44,176 nucleotides of DNA from a virus. The translations under genes were made by a program, and so were the position numbers. The notes beneath the pieces were generated by a model that did not search any database, was not told the DNA's origin, and saw only the letters and a list, made by a program, of their open reading frames with translations. Location of the stretch: positions 1-44,176 of the IMG/VR virus record IMGVR_UViG_3300010296_000014. One strand, given 5' to 3'. This document shows, in pieces, positions 30,159 through 44,136 of the stretch (positions are counted from its first letter, which is position 1; each line of letters begins with the position of its first letter).

Positions 30159-30162
<4 letters not shown>
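29809..30162 (+). CDS. Fibre-associated beta-sandwich protein (EQGATF family)
   Basis: A 117-residue protein. [37 protein letters not shown], then [20 protein letters not shown] and a closing SIRGNVSR fit a widespread phage family found next to fibre genes and sometimes fused to them (similar to N-terminal baseplate-binding domains). It overlaps the giant collagen-like fibre gene by 4 bases (ATGA), so it probably helps attach that fibre. The preceding 82-base gap (29727-29808) shows no gene and no clear promoter. Confidence 0.7.
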
Positions 30163-36145
<5,983 letters not shown>

Positions 36146-36146
<1 letters not shown>

Positions 36147-36802
36147 TGGCTTACAGATTTGAAGTTCCGACTGCAGATCAGGTTTCACAATGGTCAACAG
36201 ACGGCACATTCAATCAGCTTTGGGAAGATTCTAAAGACTATGTAAATAGTGGCAATCAACCTTTTGCAGAAGATGTGACAGATGATCAAAAGCGTGATTA
36301 TTTCATCACTAGATTTCAGGCAACTTATAGTGGGTTCTCTCAACAACCTGCAAATCAAACTCTGTCAATGGTAGCTGCCTATGATGATGAAAAGCTCATT
36401 GGTATTTATATGGGATACATAAATAGTGATGATACTTCTTGGAATCTAGTTCTTACCTTATTCAGTCCAAACAAAGCAGGTAGCCGTGGATATATTTATG
36501 ATGATGGATATACAAGCGGTCTTGTGGCTCTTTGGAAATCCTTATCATGCGACAGATTAATTATATGGACTTCTCTTGGAACGCAGATGGCTTTCAGAGC
36601 TGCTTCTAACAACACCTATAACAAACTTAGTAATTGTTATGAGCCAGTGATCATAGAAGAGAATGTAGAGCTTCATCATTATTACAAGCGTCCTGCATTT
36701 GAATCACCCCCTGATTTTGAAGGCAATTCTGTCACTGTTCCTGAAGAGGTGGTTTATGATTACTACACAACAGAAAACAAATTTACATTGGTGTTCAAAT
36801 GA
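36146..36802 (+). CDS. Unrecognised protein of the fibre cassette, possibly GNAT-like
   Basis: A 218-residue protein overlapping the fibre stop by one base. The middle (LSMVAAYDDEKLIGIYMGYI, WNLVLTLFSPNKAGSRGYIY, then LWKSLSCDRLIIWTSLGTQM) has the strand-helix rhythm of a GNAT acetyltransferase, with NKAGSRGY where the acetyl-CoA loop might be; this is weak. Position right after the fibre gene suggests that it modifies or assembles it. A tail-associated structural role remains possible. Confidence 0.45.
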
Positions 36803-37551
36803 CAACAACTTACTATGGCAGCGGAATACAAGCAGACGGAATTAGAGATCTAGTTCTTAATCATGGCGGTAATGGCAGCACTGCTTCAGTTCCTATGAAC
36901 TCACAAAAACTGTATGAAAGAGAACCAGTTAGAAATGGCTCTAAAGCAGTGACTACAAACACAACAACAACTGCCCATCAATGGAATGACTTTAGAGGAA
37001 TGATAAAGTCAAAGGCAAGTGGTGGAGCTGCTTCATGGACTTCAGGGTCAGGAAAATCGTCAATAACTAACAGCTTGTCAGGGTGGTTTACTACTGGTGG
37101 GTGCTCTTGTATGAGCCTTGGTAATGTTAGTATTCAAAGAGGTGCTTGTTATGACGGCACTTCAACCTTCACAAATACATCTATTGCTTTTAGTAATATT
37201 GCTCCAAATGGTAATTCAAATAAGAATTGGTGTGGGTGGGCAACATTATCTTCATCAGGTTTCGGTGTAGGATTTTCTCTAGTTATGGCATTTGAAGGTA
37301 GTGGTTCTTCTACATCTGATACAGATTGGACTAGCTTTATATATTCTGTTGATATTGAAAATGACTACACAACAGGTGCTTTTTATACATCAGCATACAT
37401 GAGTTCTGTTCTTGTCTTTGAAGCCTTTAGAAACCTTGCAGGTGTGTCAGAGCAAGGCGGTAGAGAACGATATGTGTGGGCAAATCAAATAGGTCCTTTG
37501 CAGAATAACACTACATCTGCCGACTTCATGTATTGGATCAAGTTTACTTAA
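36799..37551 (+). CDS. Tail or fibre-associated virion protein
   Basis: A 250-residue protein starting within the previous stop (ATGA). YYGSGIQADGIRDLVLNHGG and YEREPVRNGSKAVTTNTTTT, then HQWNDFRG, resemble N-terminal parts of phage virion proteins. The rest is Ser/Thr/Gly-rich with many aromatic residues and five Cys (CSCMSLGNV, GACYDG, NKNWCGW), probably beta-structured. No signal or membrane segment. A fibre-tip role is inferred. The following 64-base gap holds no gene. Confidence 0.55.
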   Translation: MTTTYYGSGIQADGIRDLVLNHGGNGSTASVPMNSQKLYEREPVRNGSKAVTTNTTTTAHQWNDFRGMIKSKASGGAASWTSGSGKSSITNSLSGWFTTGGCSCMSLGNVSIQRGACYDGTSTFTNTSIAFSNIAPNGNSNKNWCGWATLSSSGFGVGFSLVMAFEGSGSSTSDTDWTSFIYSVDIENDYTTGAFYTSAYMSSVLVFEAFRNLAGVSEQGGRERYVWANQIGPLQNNTTSADFMYWIKFT

Positions 37552-37615
37552 TAGACTTTTAGATCTCTTTAAGTCATACTGTCATATAGCAATTAAGCCA
37601 GTTGGCAAGGTCTAT

Positions 37616-38185
37616 ATGAACAGTTTGTGGCAAATGTGGGAAGCCGAATTATCAGAAGAAGAAGTCAAAAAGATAATCACTGAATGTGAGCTCTATGATC
37701 CGCAGATCGCAAAAGTTGGAAATGATAGCAGCGACTCAAAAGACTCTATAAGAAGAAGCACTGTCAGATGGGTCAATGCCTATGATCAGGACTCAAAGTT
37801 TATCTATGATCTTATATGGAGATACGCCAACATAGCCAACAGAGCAGCTTTCGGTTTTGAGATAAGTCAGCTGCATGATGTCCAATACACAATCTATGAA
37901 GCAGAAAACGAAGGCTTCTATGATTGGCACTTTGATACTTTTTGGGGTAATCAATCTACCTATGACAGAAAACTAAGCGTCACAATTCAGCTTAGTGACA
38001 GTCAAGATTATGAGGGTGGAGACTTCAAAATAGATCCACAATACGAGCAACCAAATACAGACAAGCTCCGACAAAAGGGAACAATCTTTGTATTCCCATC
38101 ATTCTTAAGGCACATGGTAGAACCAGTCTCAAAAGGCACTAGAAGATCTCTAGTAGCTTGGGTAGAAGGACCAAAGTTCAGATGA
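37616..38185 (+). CDS. 2-oxoglutarate/Fe(II) oxygenase, prolyl-hydroxylase-like
   Basis: A 189-residue enzyme predicted to hydroxylate a protein residue with oxygen, iron and 2-oxoglutarate. The iron ligands are visible: DWHFDTF (His105, Asp107) and FLRHMVEPV (His166). GTRRSLVAW supplies the 2-oxoglutarate-binding Arg (176 or 177). The double-stranded beta-helix segment SVTIQLSDSQDYEGGDFKI is typical of PKHD/prolyl-4-hydroxylase-like enzymes. It stands 1.5 kb after the collagen-like fibre gene and overlaps the methyltransferase gene (ATGA), so the fibre is the natural candidate substrate. Pro in that fibre is in the X position, unlike the usual prolyl-4-hydroxylase site. Confidence 0.82.
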   Translation: MNSLWQMWEAELSEEEVKKIITECELYDPQIAKVGNDSSDSKDSIRRSTVRWVNAYDQDSKFIYDLIWRYANIANRAAFGFEISQLHDVQYTIYEAENEGFYDWHFDTFWGNQSTYDRKLSVTIQLSDSQDYEGGDFKIDPQYEQPNTDKLRQKGTIFVFPSFLRHMVEPVSKGTRRSLVAWVEGPKFR

Positions 38186-38769
38186 AGTATTTTATAGAGA
38201 TAGGATCTTGTGATTTTGACACCAACATAGACCTAATAACTACTGGTAGTTGGAAAGGAGTTATGTGTGAACCTGCAGAGCTCTACCGCAATAATTTAGA
38301 GACATTGGTCAAAGACAATCGCTACAGATCTAATTTGGAGATTTTGCCCTATGCAATCAGTGATTATGATGGAGAAATCCTATTTGGAGAAGCTCAGGAC
38401 AGCTCAGAAGGCTCTAGGAGCTTAGGTTCATGGCGTAGAGGTATCTCAAGTATCCTTGAAGAAAATCACAAGGGAGAACGCTTATTTGACCTTGCTAACA
38501 ACAAACAATTTCTTGCAAAAGAATACAGAGTTCCTTGTTGGACTCTTGATACTTTGATCAAGTTTACAGGCTACAAACACATAGATTATTTGAAAATAGA
38601 CACGGAAGGACATGAGATGAATATCCTTGAGAGCTATTCTTGGAACATAAAACCTTCTCTAATTAAACTTGAGCACTCTCATATAGATGATTTGTATGCA
38701 AAGAACTTCTTAGAAGCTCTTGGGTATATGGTCTATGTAGAAGAGTCAGACATTTATGCACTCAGATGA
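38182..38769 (+). CDS. FkbM-type methyltransferase
   Basis: A 195-residue protein. The ATG at 38182 overlaps the oxygenase stop; an upstream in-frame start at 38158 lies inside that gene. MKYFIEIGSCDFDTN is the S-adenosylmethionine loop, VMCEPAELYRNNLETL the acidic strand-2 end, and CWTLDTLI...DYLKIDTEGHEMNILES the diagnostic FkbM segment. FkbM enzymes usually O-methylate sugars or small molecules. Placed between an oxygenase and a glycosyltransferase-hydroxylase, it may cap the sugar on the collagen-like fibre. It overlaps the next gene by 4 bases. Confidence 0.85.
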   Translation: MKYFIEIGSCDFDTNIDLITTGSWKGVMCEPAELYRNNLETLVKDNRYRSNLEILPYAISDYDGEILFGEAQDSSEGSRSLGSWRRGISSILEENHKGERLFDLANNKQFLAKEYRVPCWTLDTLIKFTGYKHIDYLKIDTEGHEMNILESYSWNIKPSLIKLEHSHIDDLYAKNFLEALGYMVYVEESDIYALR

Positions 38770-40607
38770 AAAAGATTGTCATATCACTAAGAAAAAGAAC
38801 AGATAGAAAGCAGGAGTTTCAAAAGAATAAGCTGCAGAACTTTGAATATATTGAAGCTGTAGATGGTGATAATTTTGTATTCCGCAACTTTAGAGCTAGA
38901 GAAGGGTGGGTAGATCCATTCAAAAATAGACCTCTGCTCCAAAACGAGGTGGCTTGTTTCATATCTCACTACAATGCTTGGCAAAGAGTCTTAGAAACGC
39001 AGCAACCTTGTATCATCATGGAAGATGACGCAATCATTAATGAGCACTGGAATGAAGAATATTTTGAAAGTCTTGTAGAAGATTGGGACTTTGTATATCT
39101 GCAACGCAACGAGAATGAGCCTACATTAGTCTCACCAGTAGAAAAAGATCCAAAGCTAGAGATCCCCTACTATCCTTACAATCTTACTGCTTATCTTATA
39201 AAGCCTGAGACAGCTGCATTTCTTGTAGGTCAATTTGATCAAAGAGATATGATCCCAGTAGATGAGTGGATTCCGCAATTCATCAGATCTACACCTCTTA
39301 GATTTGCTGCCTTAAAACAAGACGCTTGTAATCAATTACCTAGATCTATGGGTGACATAGAAAACGCTAGACCCTTCCGACACTATCAAGTTCATGCTGT
39401 CACTTGCGGAACAGATCGGAAAAAGTGTGAAAAGCTAATGACCAGTGCAAGACACCATGGAGTCAATGTCATAAATATCGGCACAAATGTTGATTGGAAA
39501 GGGACTGACATGAGTGCTATGGGCGGTGGTATGAAGATAAACTTGATGAGAGAGTGGATCAAAACTATCAATCCGCATGATGTAGTGCTGTTTACAGACG
39601 CTTATGATGTGTTTTATGCAGATGATATTGAGACTATCCATGAGAGATACTTGGAAATGGACAGCTCAATCATCTTTAGTGGAGAGCTCTATTGTTATCC
39701 TGATCCATCATTAGCTGATAAATTTCCTGAAGGACCTACAAGATTTCGGTATATCAACAGCGGAACTTATATCGGTAAAGCAATGGATCTCAGAATATTG
39801 CTGTCAGCTGAAGATATTGCAGATGATGGTGATGATCAGCTCTATATGCACAAAGCCTTTTTGAGTGGCAAATACAATATCTCAATAGACTATGAATGTT
39901 ATATCTTCCAAACAAACTTTGACGGAGCACAAAAGCTAGGACACCAGTTGCATAATCCTGAGACTAAATGCTGTCCTTGTATTTATCATGGCAATGGTGG
40001 TGAAAGTGCAAAGCCTAAGTTTGATGATTTATATCAACAGTTTTTCCCCAAGACAGATTCCTTGTGGATAAAACACAAAGGCAAAGTCAAGCAGCTGCGT
40101 GATGATATGTTGATGGTAGAGTTTATGACTCAGGAGCAGTGTGAAAGGCTCATAGAGATTGCTGACGCTCATGGTGGGTGGGGATCTTTAGAATATGACA
40201 AGTTTCCTGCACAAGAAATTAGACTATCTGAGCTGAAATTATTTGATGATCTCAACAGACATTGGCAGGAAAACATTGTTCCTATTGTGGAAAACTATTG
40301 GAAACCTCTTCAGATGTATGGCTTGAGGGACGCATTTGTAATGAGATATGCAATGGATACTCAGACAGATCTGAAATTGCACCATGACGCAGCTTTAGTC
40401 ACTGGATCAGTCAAATTAAATGACGATTATGAAGGTGCGGAGCTTATATATCCACGCCAAACATTCTCAAATAAAGATGTCCCAGTAGGTAATATGATCC
40501 TATTTCCATCAGCTGTCACCCATGGACATGAGTGTCTGCCATTAACTAAGGGAACAAAGTATAGTTTGACAATATGGTCATGTCGGTATGTTGGTGATAC
40601 AATCTAG
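38766..40607 (+). CDS. Collagen-modifying GT25 / PLOD glycosyltransferase / lysyl hydroxylase fusion
   Basis: A 613-residue three-domain protein. Residues 1-205 are a GT25 glycosyltransferase (VISLRKRTDRK, NEVACFISHYNAWQRV, IMEDDA with Glu86-Asp88), the family of collagen galactosyltransferases. Residues 208-435 match the PLOD (LH3) glycosyltransferase domain: HAVTCGTDRKKCEKLM, DMSAMGGGMKINLMREW, VLFTDAYDVFYA (Asp278, Asp281), FRYINSGTYIG, DDGDDQLY and CYIFQTNFDG. Residues 450-613 are a lysyl-hydroxylase domain: KLHHDAALVTGSVKLN (His540 or His539, Asp541), DYEGAELIYPR, THGHECLPLTKGTKYSLTIW (His586, Lys598 in place of the usual Arg). Human LH3 and mimivirus L230 combine two of these activities. 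The likely substrate is the KGQKG-rich fibre encoded 2.6 kb upstream. Confidence 0.9.
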   Translation: MKKIVISLRKRTDRKQEFQKNKLQNFEYIEAVDGDNFVFRNFRAREGWVDPFKNRPLLQNEVACFISHYNAWQRVLETQQPCIIMEDDAIINEHWNEEYFESLVEDWDFVYLQRNENEPTLVSPVEKDPKLEIPYYPYNLTAYLIKPETAAFLVGQFDQRDMIPVDEWIPQFIRSTPLRFAALKQDACNQLPRSMGDIENARPFRHYQVHAVTCGTDRKKCEKLMTSARHHGVNVINIGTNVDWKGTDMSAMGGGMKINLMREWIKTINPHDVVLFTDAYDVFYADDIETIHERYLEMDSSIIFSGELYCYPDPSLADKFPEGPTRFRYINSGTYIGKAMDLRILLSAEDIADDGDDQLYMHKAFLSGKYNISIDYECYIFQTNFDGAQKLGHQLHNPETKCCPCIYHGNGGESAKPKFDDLYQQFFPKTDSLWIKHKGKVKQLRDDMLMVEFMTQEQCERLIEIADAHGGWGSLEYDKFPAQEIRLSELKLFDDLNRHWQENIVPIVENYWKPLQMYGLRDAFVMRYAMDTQTDLKLHHDAALVTGSVKLNDDYEGAELIYPRQTFSNKDVPVGNMILFPSAVTHGHECLPLTKGTKYSLTIWSCRYVGDTI

Positions 40608-40879
40608 TGAATATGGAAAATGTAAATAGAACATTTAGAGAAGAACAGTCAGACGGCTCATTTAAAGAATATGATGTAGAGAAGTTCTCTCAAGAAGGTC
40701 AAAGACACTTCTATCTTCTTGGCAAAGTCCAACAAGATTTGCAGGAAACTTCTGATAGATACCTCATATTAAAAGAAGCAGAATCTAGCTTGATCAGCAA
40801 AATAAAAGATCAGCTAAATGATGATTCAATTATCAAGGAGCAAGAAGATGACAGCAAAGACGGCAAAGAGCAGGATTGA
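40607..40879 (+). CDS. Small helical protein, DUF6447-like
   Basis: A 90-residue protein. The start is GTG at 40607, overlapping the previous TAG (TAGTG), or ATG at 40613. DVEKFSQEGQRHFYLLGKVQ, then QETSDRYLILKEAESSLISK, is a coiled helix pair like a small phage/bacterial family without known function. The C-terminus is acidic. It separates the modification cassette from the connector genes. Confidence 0.55.
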   Translation: MNMENVNRTFREEQSDGSFKEYDVEKFSQEGQRHFYLLGKVQQDLQETSDRYLILKEAESSLISKIKDQLNDDSIIKEQEDDSKDGKEQD

Positions 40880-41027
40880 TCAGCACGAAGAAATATGTGC
40901 ACTCAGATATAAGAGTATTGAAGATCGCTTAGAGTCAGGCTCTGCTAGATTCATTCGCCTTGAACAAATGATATGGGGACTCTACGCCCTGATAATTGGA
41001 TCTCAATTATTAGGAGTGTTTATATAA
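40848..41027 (+). CDS. Small membrane-anchored protein
   Basis: A 59-residue protein. The ATG at 40848 has GGAG upstream; an in-frame start at 40818 is less suitable. A charged N-terminal helix (about 1-30) is followed by RFIRLEQMIWGLYALIIGSQ, ending LLGVFI, one hydrophobic segment of the kind seen in small phage membrane proteins. Function is unknown. The stop overlaps the next start (TAATG). Confidence 0.6.
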   Translation: MTAKTAKSRIDQHEEICALRYKSIEDRLESGSARFIRLEQMIWGLYALIIGSQLLGVFI

Positions 41028-41689
41028 TGTCAGGCATATCAGTAGTCCAAGAACCCGCACAAGAACCAGTCACGCTACAAGAAGTAAAAGAATATTTAAG
41101 AGTAGAAGATAGCACTGACGAGAGAGTCATTAGACCTTTCATAGAAGCTGCAAGAAGAGTTGCAGAAGAACACTTAGGTAGAACCCTAGTATCAACAACA
41201 TTCAGACAATTTATTGACTCACTTGATGAGTTAGAAGATCCATTATGGGAAGGTGTCCGCCAAGGTCCATATCTCAACTACTACAAGAATTATATTGTAT
41301 TAGCGAAAGGACCAGTCACCTCTGTCACCCATGTAAAAACATATAATGATGATGATGTAGCAACAACATTTGCTGCGTCAAAGTATTATGTAGATAACGC
41401 TAGAGAACCTGCGAGAATAGTCTTAAGGCAAGGGGAGACGCTACCCTCTGCTCTGAGAGTGGCTAACGCCATTGAGATTGAATATGTTGCAGGGTATAGC
41501 TCTATATATTCAGTTCCTGAACCAATTAGATTGGGTATTCTGCAGCATATCGCTCACTTATACGAACATAGAGGAGACATGGGCAACTATTTAGAAGCTA
41601 GATTGATTCCTACAATGATCAAAACATTGTATGCACCTTATGTAATTCATAAGGGTTTGGGATCTAGTTCTCTAATGTCCGTTGGATAG
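41027..41689 (+). CDS. Head-tail connector protein (HK97 gp6-like)
   Basis: A 220-residue protein. The ATG at 41027 overlaps the previous TAA; an in-frame start at 40973 would run through the upstream gene. The start PVTLQEVKEYLRVEDSTDER, VIRPFIEAARRVAEEHLGRT and FRQFIDSLDEL is the classic gp6-like/phiE125 gp8 pattern, followed by IEYVAGYSSIYSVPEPIRLG. It forms a ring below the portal. It begins the connector-tail block, which lies 12 kb from the capsid gene because the fibre cassette intervenes. Confidence 0.87.
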   Translation: MSGISVVQEPAQEPVTLQEVKEYLRVEDSTDERVIRPFIEAARRVAEEHLGRTLVSTTFRQFIDSLDELEDPLWEGVRQGPYLNYYKNYIVLAKGPVTSVTHVKTYNDDDVATTFAASKYYVDNAREPARIVLRQGETLPSALRVANAIEIEYVAGYSSIYSVPEPIRLGILQHIAHLYEHRGDMGNYLEARLIPTMIKTLYAPYVIHKGLGSSSLMSVG

Positions 41690-42034
41690 ATGGCAGGTAA
41701 AAAGACAGGCATATCAGTAGGAAGGCTAAGATATAAAGTAGCACTTCAATCAGCTGCAGGAGCTTCTGATGGAGCAGGTGGATACACTGAATCATGGTCC
41801 ACAATAGCTAATCTCTTTGCTGACATAAGACCTACAGGCGGTGACGAAGCCTATAGACAGGGCAAAGTCCAAGATAAGGTCACTCATAGGATCTTTATCA
41901 GATACAGATCCGATATCAAAACGAGCTATAGAATCAGCTACGATTCTAGGATCTTCAACATTCAATCAATACTAAATTTAGATGAGAGAGATAGGTGGTT
42001 AGAGCTTACTTGTAGCGAAGGAGAAGCTGCCTAA
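41690..42034 (+). CDS. Head-tail joining protein (SPP1 gp16/HK97 gp9 type)
   Basis: A 114-residue beta-rich protein with the family pattern: VGRLRYKVALQSAAGASDGA, GGYTESWSTIANLFADIRPT, THRIFIRYRSDI and RIFNIQSILNLDERDRWLEL. It closes the connector ring so that the tail can attach. It starts directly after the previous stop and overlaps the next gene by one base. Confidence 0.87.
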   Translation: MAGKKTGISVGRLRYKVALQSAAGASDGAGGYTESWSTIANLFADIRPTGGDEAYRQGKVQDKVTHRIFIRYRSDIKTSYRISYDSRIFNIQSILNLDERDRWLELTCSEGEAA

Positions 42035-42480
42035 TGGCTACTTATAAGTCAGCTGATGAATTGATCAAGGCTATGGAAAAAAGGCTTACAGCAGGAGCTA
42101 AGAAGAGCTCTAAGAAGGTAGTCACCAAGGCTACTCTTTTAGTTCAGAACACTGCTAAAGAATCTGTAAAGCAAAAAGGGACGGGTAGAGTTTATAGAAA
42201 ATATAATCCTAATAGAGTTCATCAGGCTTCATCACCAAACAATCCACCTGCTACTGATACAGGTTTCTTAAGTGCAAATATAACTATGAATATCAGAACT
42301 GGACATGATGGTTCTGTTATTGGACAAGTAATATCTGCAGCTCCATATTCAGCTGCATTAGAATTTGGCACAAAAGATATGTTAGCTCTTGGTGGTCCAA
42401 GACCATTTATGCAACCTGCACTAGAAAAGAATAAAAAGAAAATAGTCAAAATGTTTAAAGATGAGGGGATATTCAAATGA
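42034..42480 (+). CDS. HK97 gp10-like tail component
   Basis: A 148-residue protein. An N-terminal helix (ADELIKAMEKRLTAGAKKSS) is followed by the gp10 signature: NPPATDTGFLSANI, VISAAPYSAALEFGTKDM and PRPFMQPALEKNKKKI. This family acts at the neck or tail terminator. It overlaps the next start by 4 bases. Order gp6, gp9, gp10, DUF3168, major tail protein is the standard one in HK97-like siphoviruses. Confidence 0.87.
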   Translation: MATYKSADELIKAMEKRLTAGAKKSSKKVVTKATLLVQNTAKESVKQKGTGRVYRKYNPNRVHQASSPNNPPATDTGFLSANITMNIRTGHDGSVIGQVISAAPYSAALEFGTKDMLALGGPRPFMQPALEKNKKKIVKMFKDEGIFK

Positions 42481-42875
42481 GCATAGGTCAATTTGCATTT
42501 CAAACTGCTATATTTAATGCCCTTAATGTAAGTGCTATAACTTCCGATCTGTCATGTGCCGTGACTAATCAACCTCTGCAGAATCAATCTTATCCATTCA
42601 TTACAATAGGCGAAGAAACTTCAGTTGATTATTCAACAAAAGATCTTGTTGGTGGAGAATATACAGTGAATCTTGATGTGTGGTCTCAATACAAAGGATC
42701 AAAAGAAGTCAAGCAAATTATGGACAAGATTCACGATTTGTTGCATGATAGTAGCATTAGTGTTAGTGGTTTTAATCTCATTAACTTGAGATTTGAGTTC
42801 GCTGATATAATGAGAGACCCAGATGGTGTCACTAGACATGGAGTCATGCGATTCCGAGCAATAATATTAGGTTAA
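42477..42875 (+). CDS. Tail completion/terminator protein, DUF3168
   Basis: A 132-residue protein with the DUF3168 form: FQTAIFNALNVSAITSDLSC, YPFITIGEETSVDYSTKD, YTVNLDVWSQYKGSKEVKQI and a closing GVMRFRAIILG. Members cap the tail tube at the neck. It starts inside the gp10-like stop (ATGA). A CAGATCGGA motif copy (minus strand) lies within the gene at 42543-42551. Confidence 0.85.
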   Translation: MSIGQFAFQTAIFNALNVSAITSDLSCAVTNQPLQNQSYPFITIGEETSVDYSTKDLVGGEYTVNLDVWSQYKGSKEVKQIMDKIHDLLHDSSISVSGFNLINLRFEFADIMRDPDGVTRHGVMRFRAIILG

Positions 42876-42900
42876 GCTAATTTATTTATAGGAGAAAAAA

Positions 42901-43344
42901 ATGGCAGCACAAAAAGGTCTTGATATGTTATTGAAGATCAACACTAGCGGAAGCTCTTATGCAACTGTTGGTGGTCTTAGATCAACTTCAATTACACTGA
43001 ATGACGAAAGCGTTGATATAACTAATAAGGATAGTGCAGGTCACAGAACCTTATTAGCGGGTGGTGGAATGAACTCTGTTTCTATCTCAGCTTCAGGTGT
43101 CTTTACAGACGCTTCAACAGAGGAGACAGTTAGAGCAGCTTTCTTTGCACAACAAAATACATCTGATGGTTCATCAGCACAAACTCCTGCTTTTAAAAAT
43201 TTCCAATTCTTGATTCCTGATTTCGGAACTCTTACAGGTTCTTTTCAGATCACATCATTGGAATATGCAGGTGAGTATAATGGTGAAGTGACTTACAGTA
43301 TGTCTTTTGAATCTGCAGGTTATATAACATACGCAGCAGTATAA
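42901..43344 (+). CDS. Major tail (tube) protein
   Basis: A 147-residue protein with a strong GGAG ribosome site, matching high expression. The sequence (TVGGLRSTSITLNDESVDIT, NKDSAGHRTLLAGGGMNSVS, ISASGVFTD, then GEVTYSMSFESAG) is the TP901-1/gp17-like major tail family. It polymerises into the tail tube through which DNA passes. Position after DUF3168 fits. Confidence 0.87.
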   Translation: MAAQKGLDMLLKINTSGSSYATVGGLRSTSITLNDESVDITNKDSAGHRTLLAGGGMNSVSISASGVFTDASTEETVRAAFFAQQNTSDGSSAQTPAFKNFQFLIPDFGTLTGSFQITSLEYAGEYNGEVTYSMSFESAGYITYAAV

Positions 43345-43353
43345 GGATAGATT

Positions 43354-43599
43354 ATGGCTTGGAAACAAGTAATAGTTAAAATAGGAAAAGATAAATATGA
43401 GTCCATGATGGACGATAATGAATTTATTGAAATGCCCAATGCTGTTGAAATCGGTTCGGTTTTGAATGTTGATGGAAAGGATCTCAAGGTCCTTTCATCA
43501 TCAGTAATACTATCGGGAGATATGCTAAGAATCCATGTTGCAGGTGCAACCTCTAAACAGGAGAAATCAGATGACGGAAGTAAACAAGCTGAGGGGTGA
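43354..43599 (+). CDS. Small unrecognised tail-module protein
   Basis: An 81-residue protein between the tube protein and the tail chaperone. [20 protein letters not shown], then [20 protein letters not shown], suggests a small beta domain. No family is recognised. It overlaps the chaperone gene by 29 bases. Confidence 0.5.
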   Translation: MAWKQVIVKIGKDKYESMMDDNEFIEMPNAVEIGSVLNVDGKDLKVLSSSVILSGDMLRIHVAGATSKQEKSDDGSKQAEG

Positions 43600-43927
43600 A
43601 ACCCTAGTCAATCTAGCAGGTAAAGATTACAAGGCTAGAATAACTATTAACTCTATCATGCAGATAGAGGATCAAGTTGGTATGGGCATAATCAAACTAG
43701 CTCAGATGATGAGCGAGGGGGATATTAGAATGTCTCATATAGTAAAAGTTTTAACCCCTGCGTTGAGGGGTGGTGGTAATGATTTGCAAGAACCGCAGAT
43801 CATAAATTTAATTGAAAAGACAGGAGTGGTAAACGCTACAGCTGTAGTGGCACAACTTCTTGCTTCAACTCTAACTGACAATTCAGAGGAAAAGACAGAC
43901 GAGGGAAAGCCACAAGAGGGAGAATAA
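43571..43927 (+). CDS. Tail assembly chaperone, upstream frame (GTA gp10/lambda G-like)
   Basis: A 118-residue protein. The ATG at 43571 has GGAG upstream. [40 protein letters not shown] and [20 protein letters not shown] match the GTA gp10 group that precedes the tape-measure gene in many phages. In lambda, gene G occupies this place and is extended by a -1 shift. The same GGGAAAG heptamer occurs here at 43903, six codons before the stop, in the right phase. Confidence 0.82.
   Translation: MTEVNKLRGETLVNLAGKDYKARITINSIMQIEDQVGMGIIKLAQMMSEGDIRMSHIVKVLTPALRGGGNDLQEPQIINLIEKTGVVNATAVVAQLLASTLTDNSEEKTDEGKPQEGE
43903..43909 (+). promoter_or_regulatory. GGGAAAG slippery heptamer for -1 ribosomal frameshift
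   Basis: In the chaperone frame the bases read G GGA AAG, the X-XXY-YYZ form used by lambda at its G-T frameshift site, with the identical heptamer. The -1 frame is open from 43879 to the stop at 44134-44136 and has no ATG or GTG before the conserved part, so a shift here would explain its expression. Confidence 0.8.
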
Positions 43928-44136
43928 CAAGTGATTCCCTTCCCATCAAACGCTTCTATCAAGTATGTGTGGGCATGATGGGACAGTCTCCTAGTATTTT
44001 TTGGGAATCATCACCGATTGAAGTCTACATGGCTATTGATGGCTTTACCGAGTTCAATAACCCTGAGCATAGCAAAAAAGAAAAGCCTATGACCTCAGAT
44101 AGAATGAAAGAACTTATGGAGCTATACCCTGACTAA
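43909..44136 (+). CDS. Tail assembly chaperone extension in the -1 frame (lambda GT-like)
   Basis: A frame of 75 codons reached by the slip at 43903-43909, giving a fusion of about 188 residues. The sequence [34 protein letters not shown] and [15 protein letters not shown] resembles the small chaperone encoded after GTA gp10 (FW...SPxE pattern). GTG at 43969 and ATG at 43975 or 43978 come after part of this conserved region, so independent initiation would truncate it. The product should bind tape-measure protein during tail assembly; the tape-measure gene starts on its stop (TAATG). Confidence 0.8.
   Translation, partial: ATRGRITSDSLPIKRFYQVCVGMMGQSPSIFWESSPIEVYMAIDGFTEFNNPEHSKKEKPMTSDRMKELMELYPD

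Noticed and set aside
42541-42551. CTTCCGATCT resembles the end of a sequencing adapter
   Set aside because: It lies within an intact, conserved DUF3168 gene, and the related CAGATCGGA copies elsewhere are not followed by adapter sequence.
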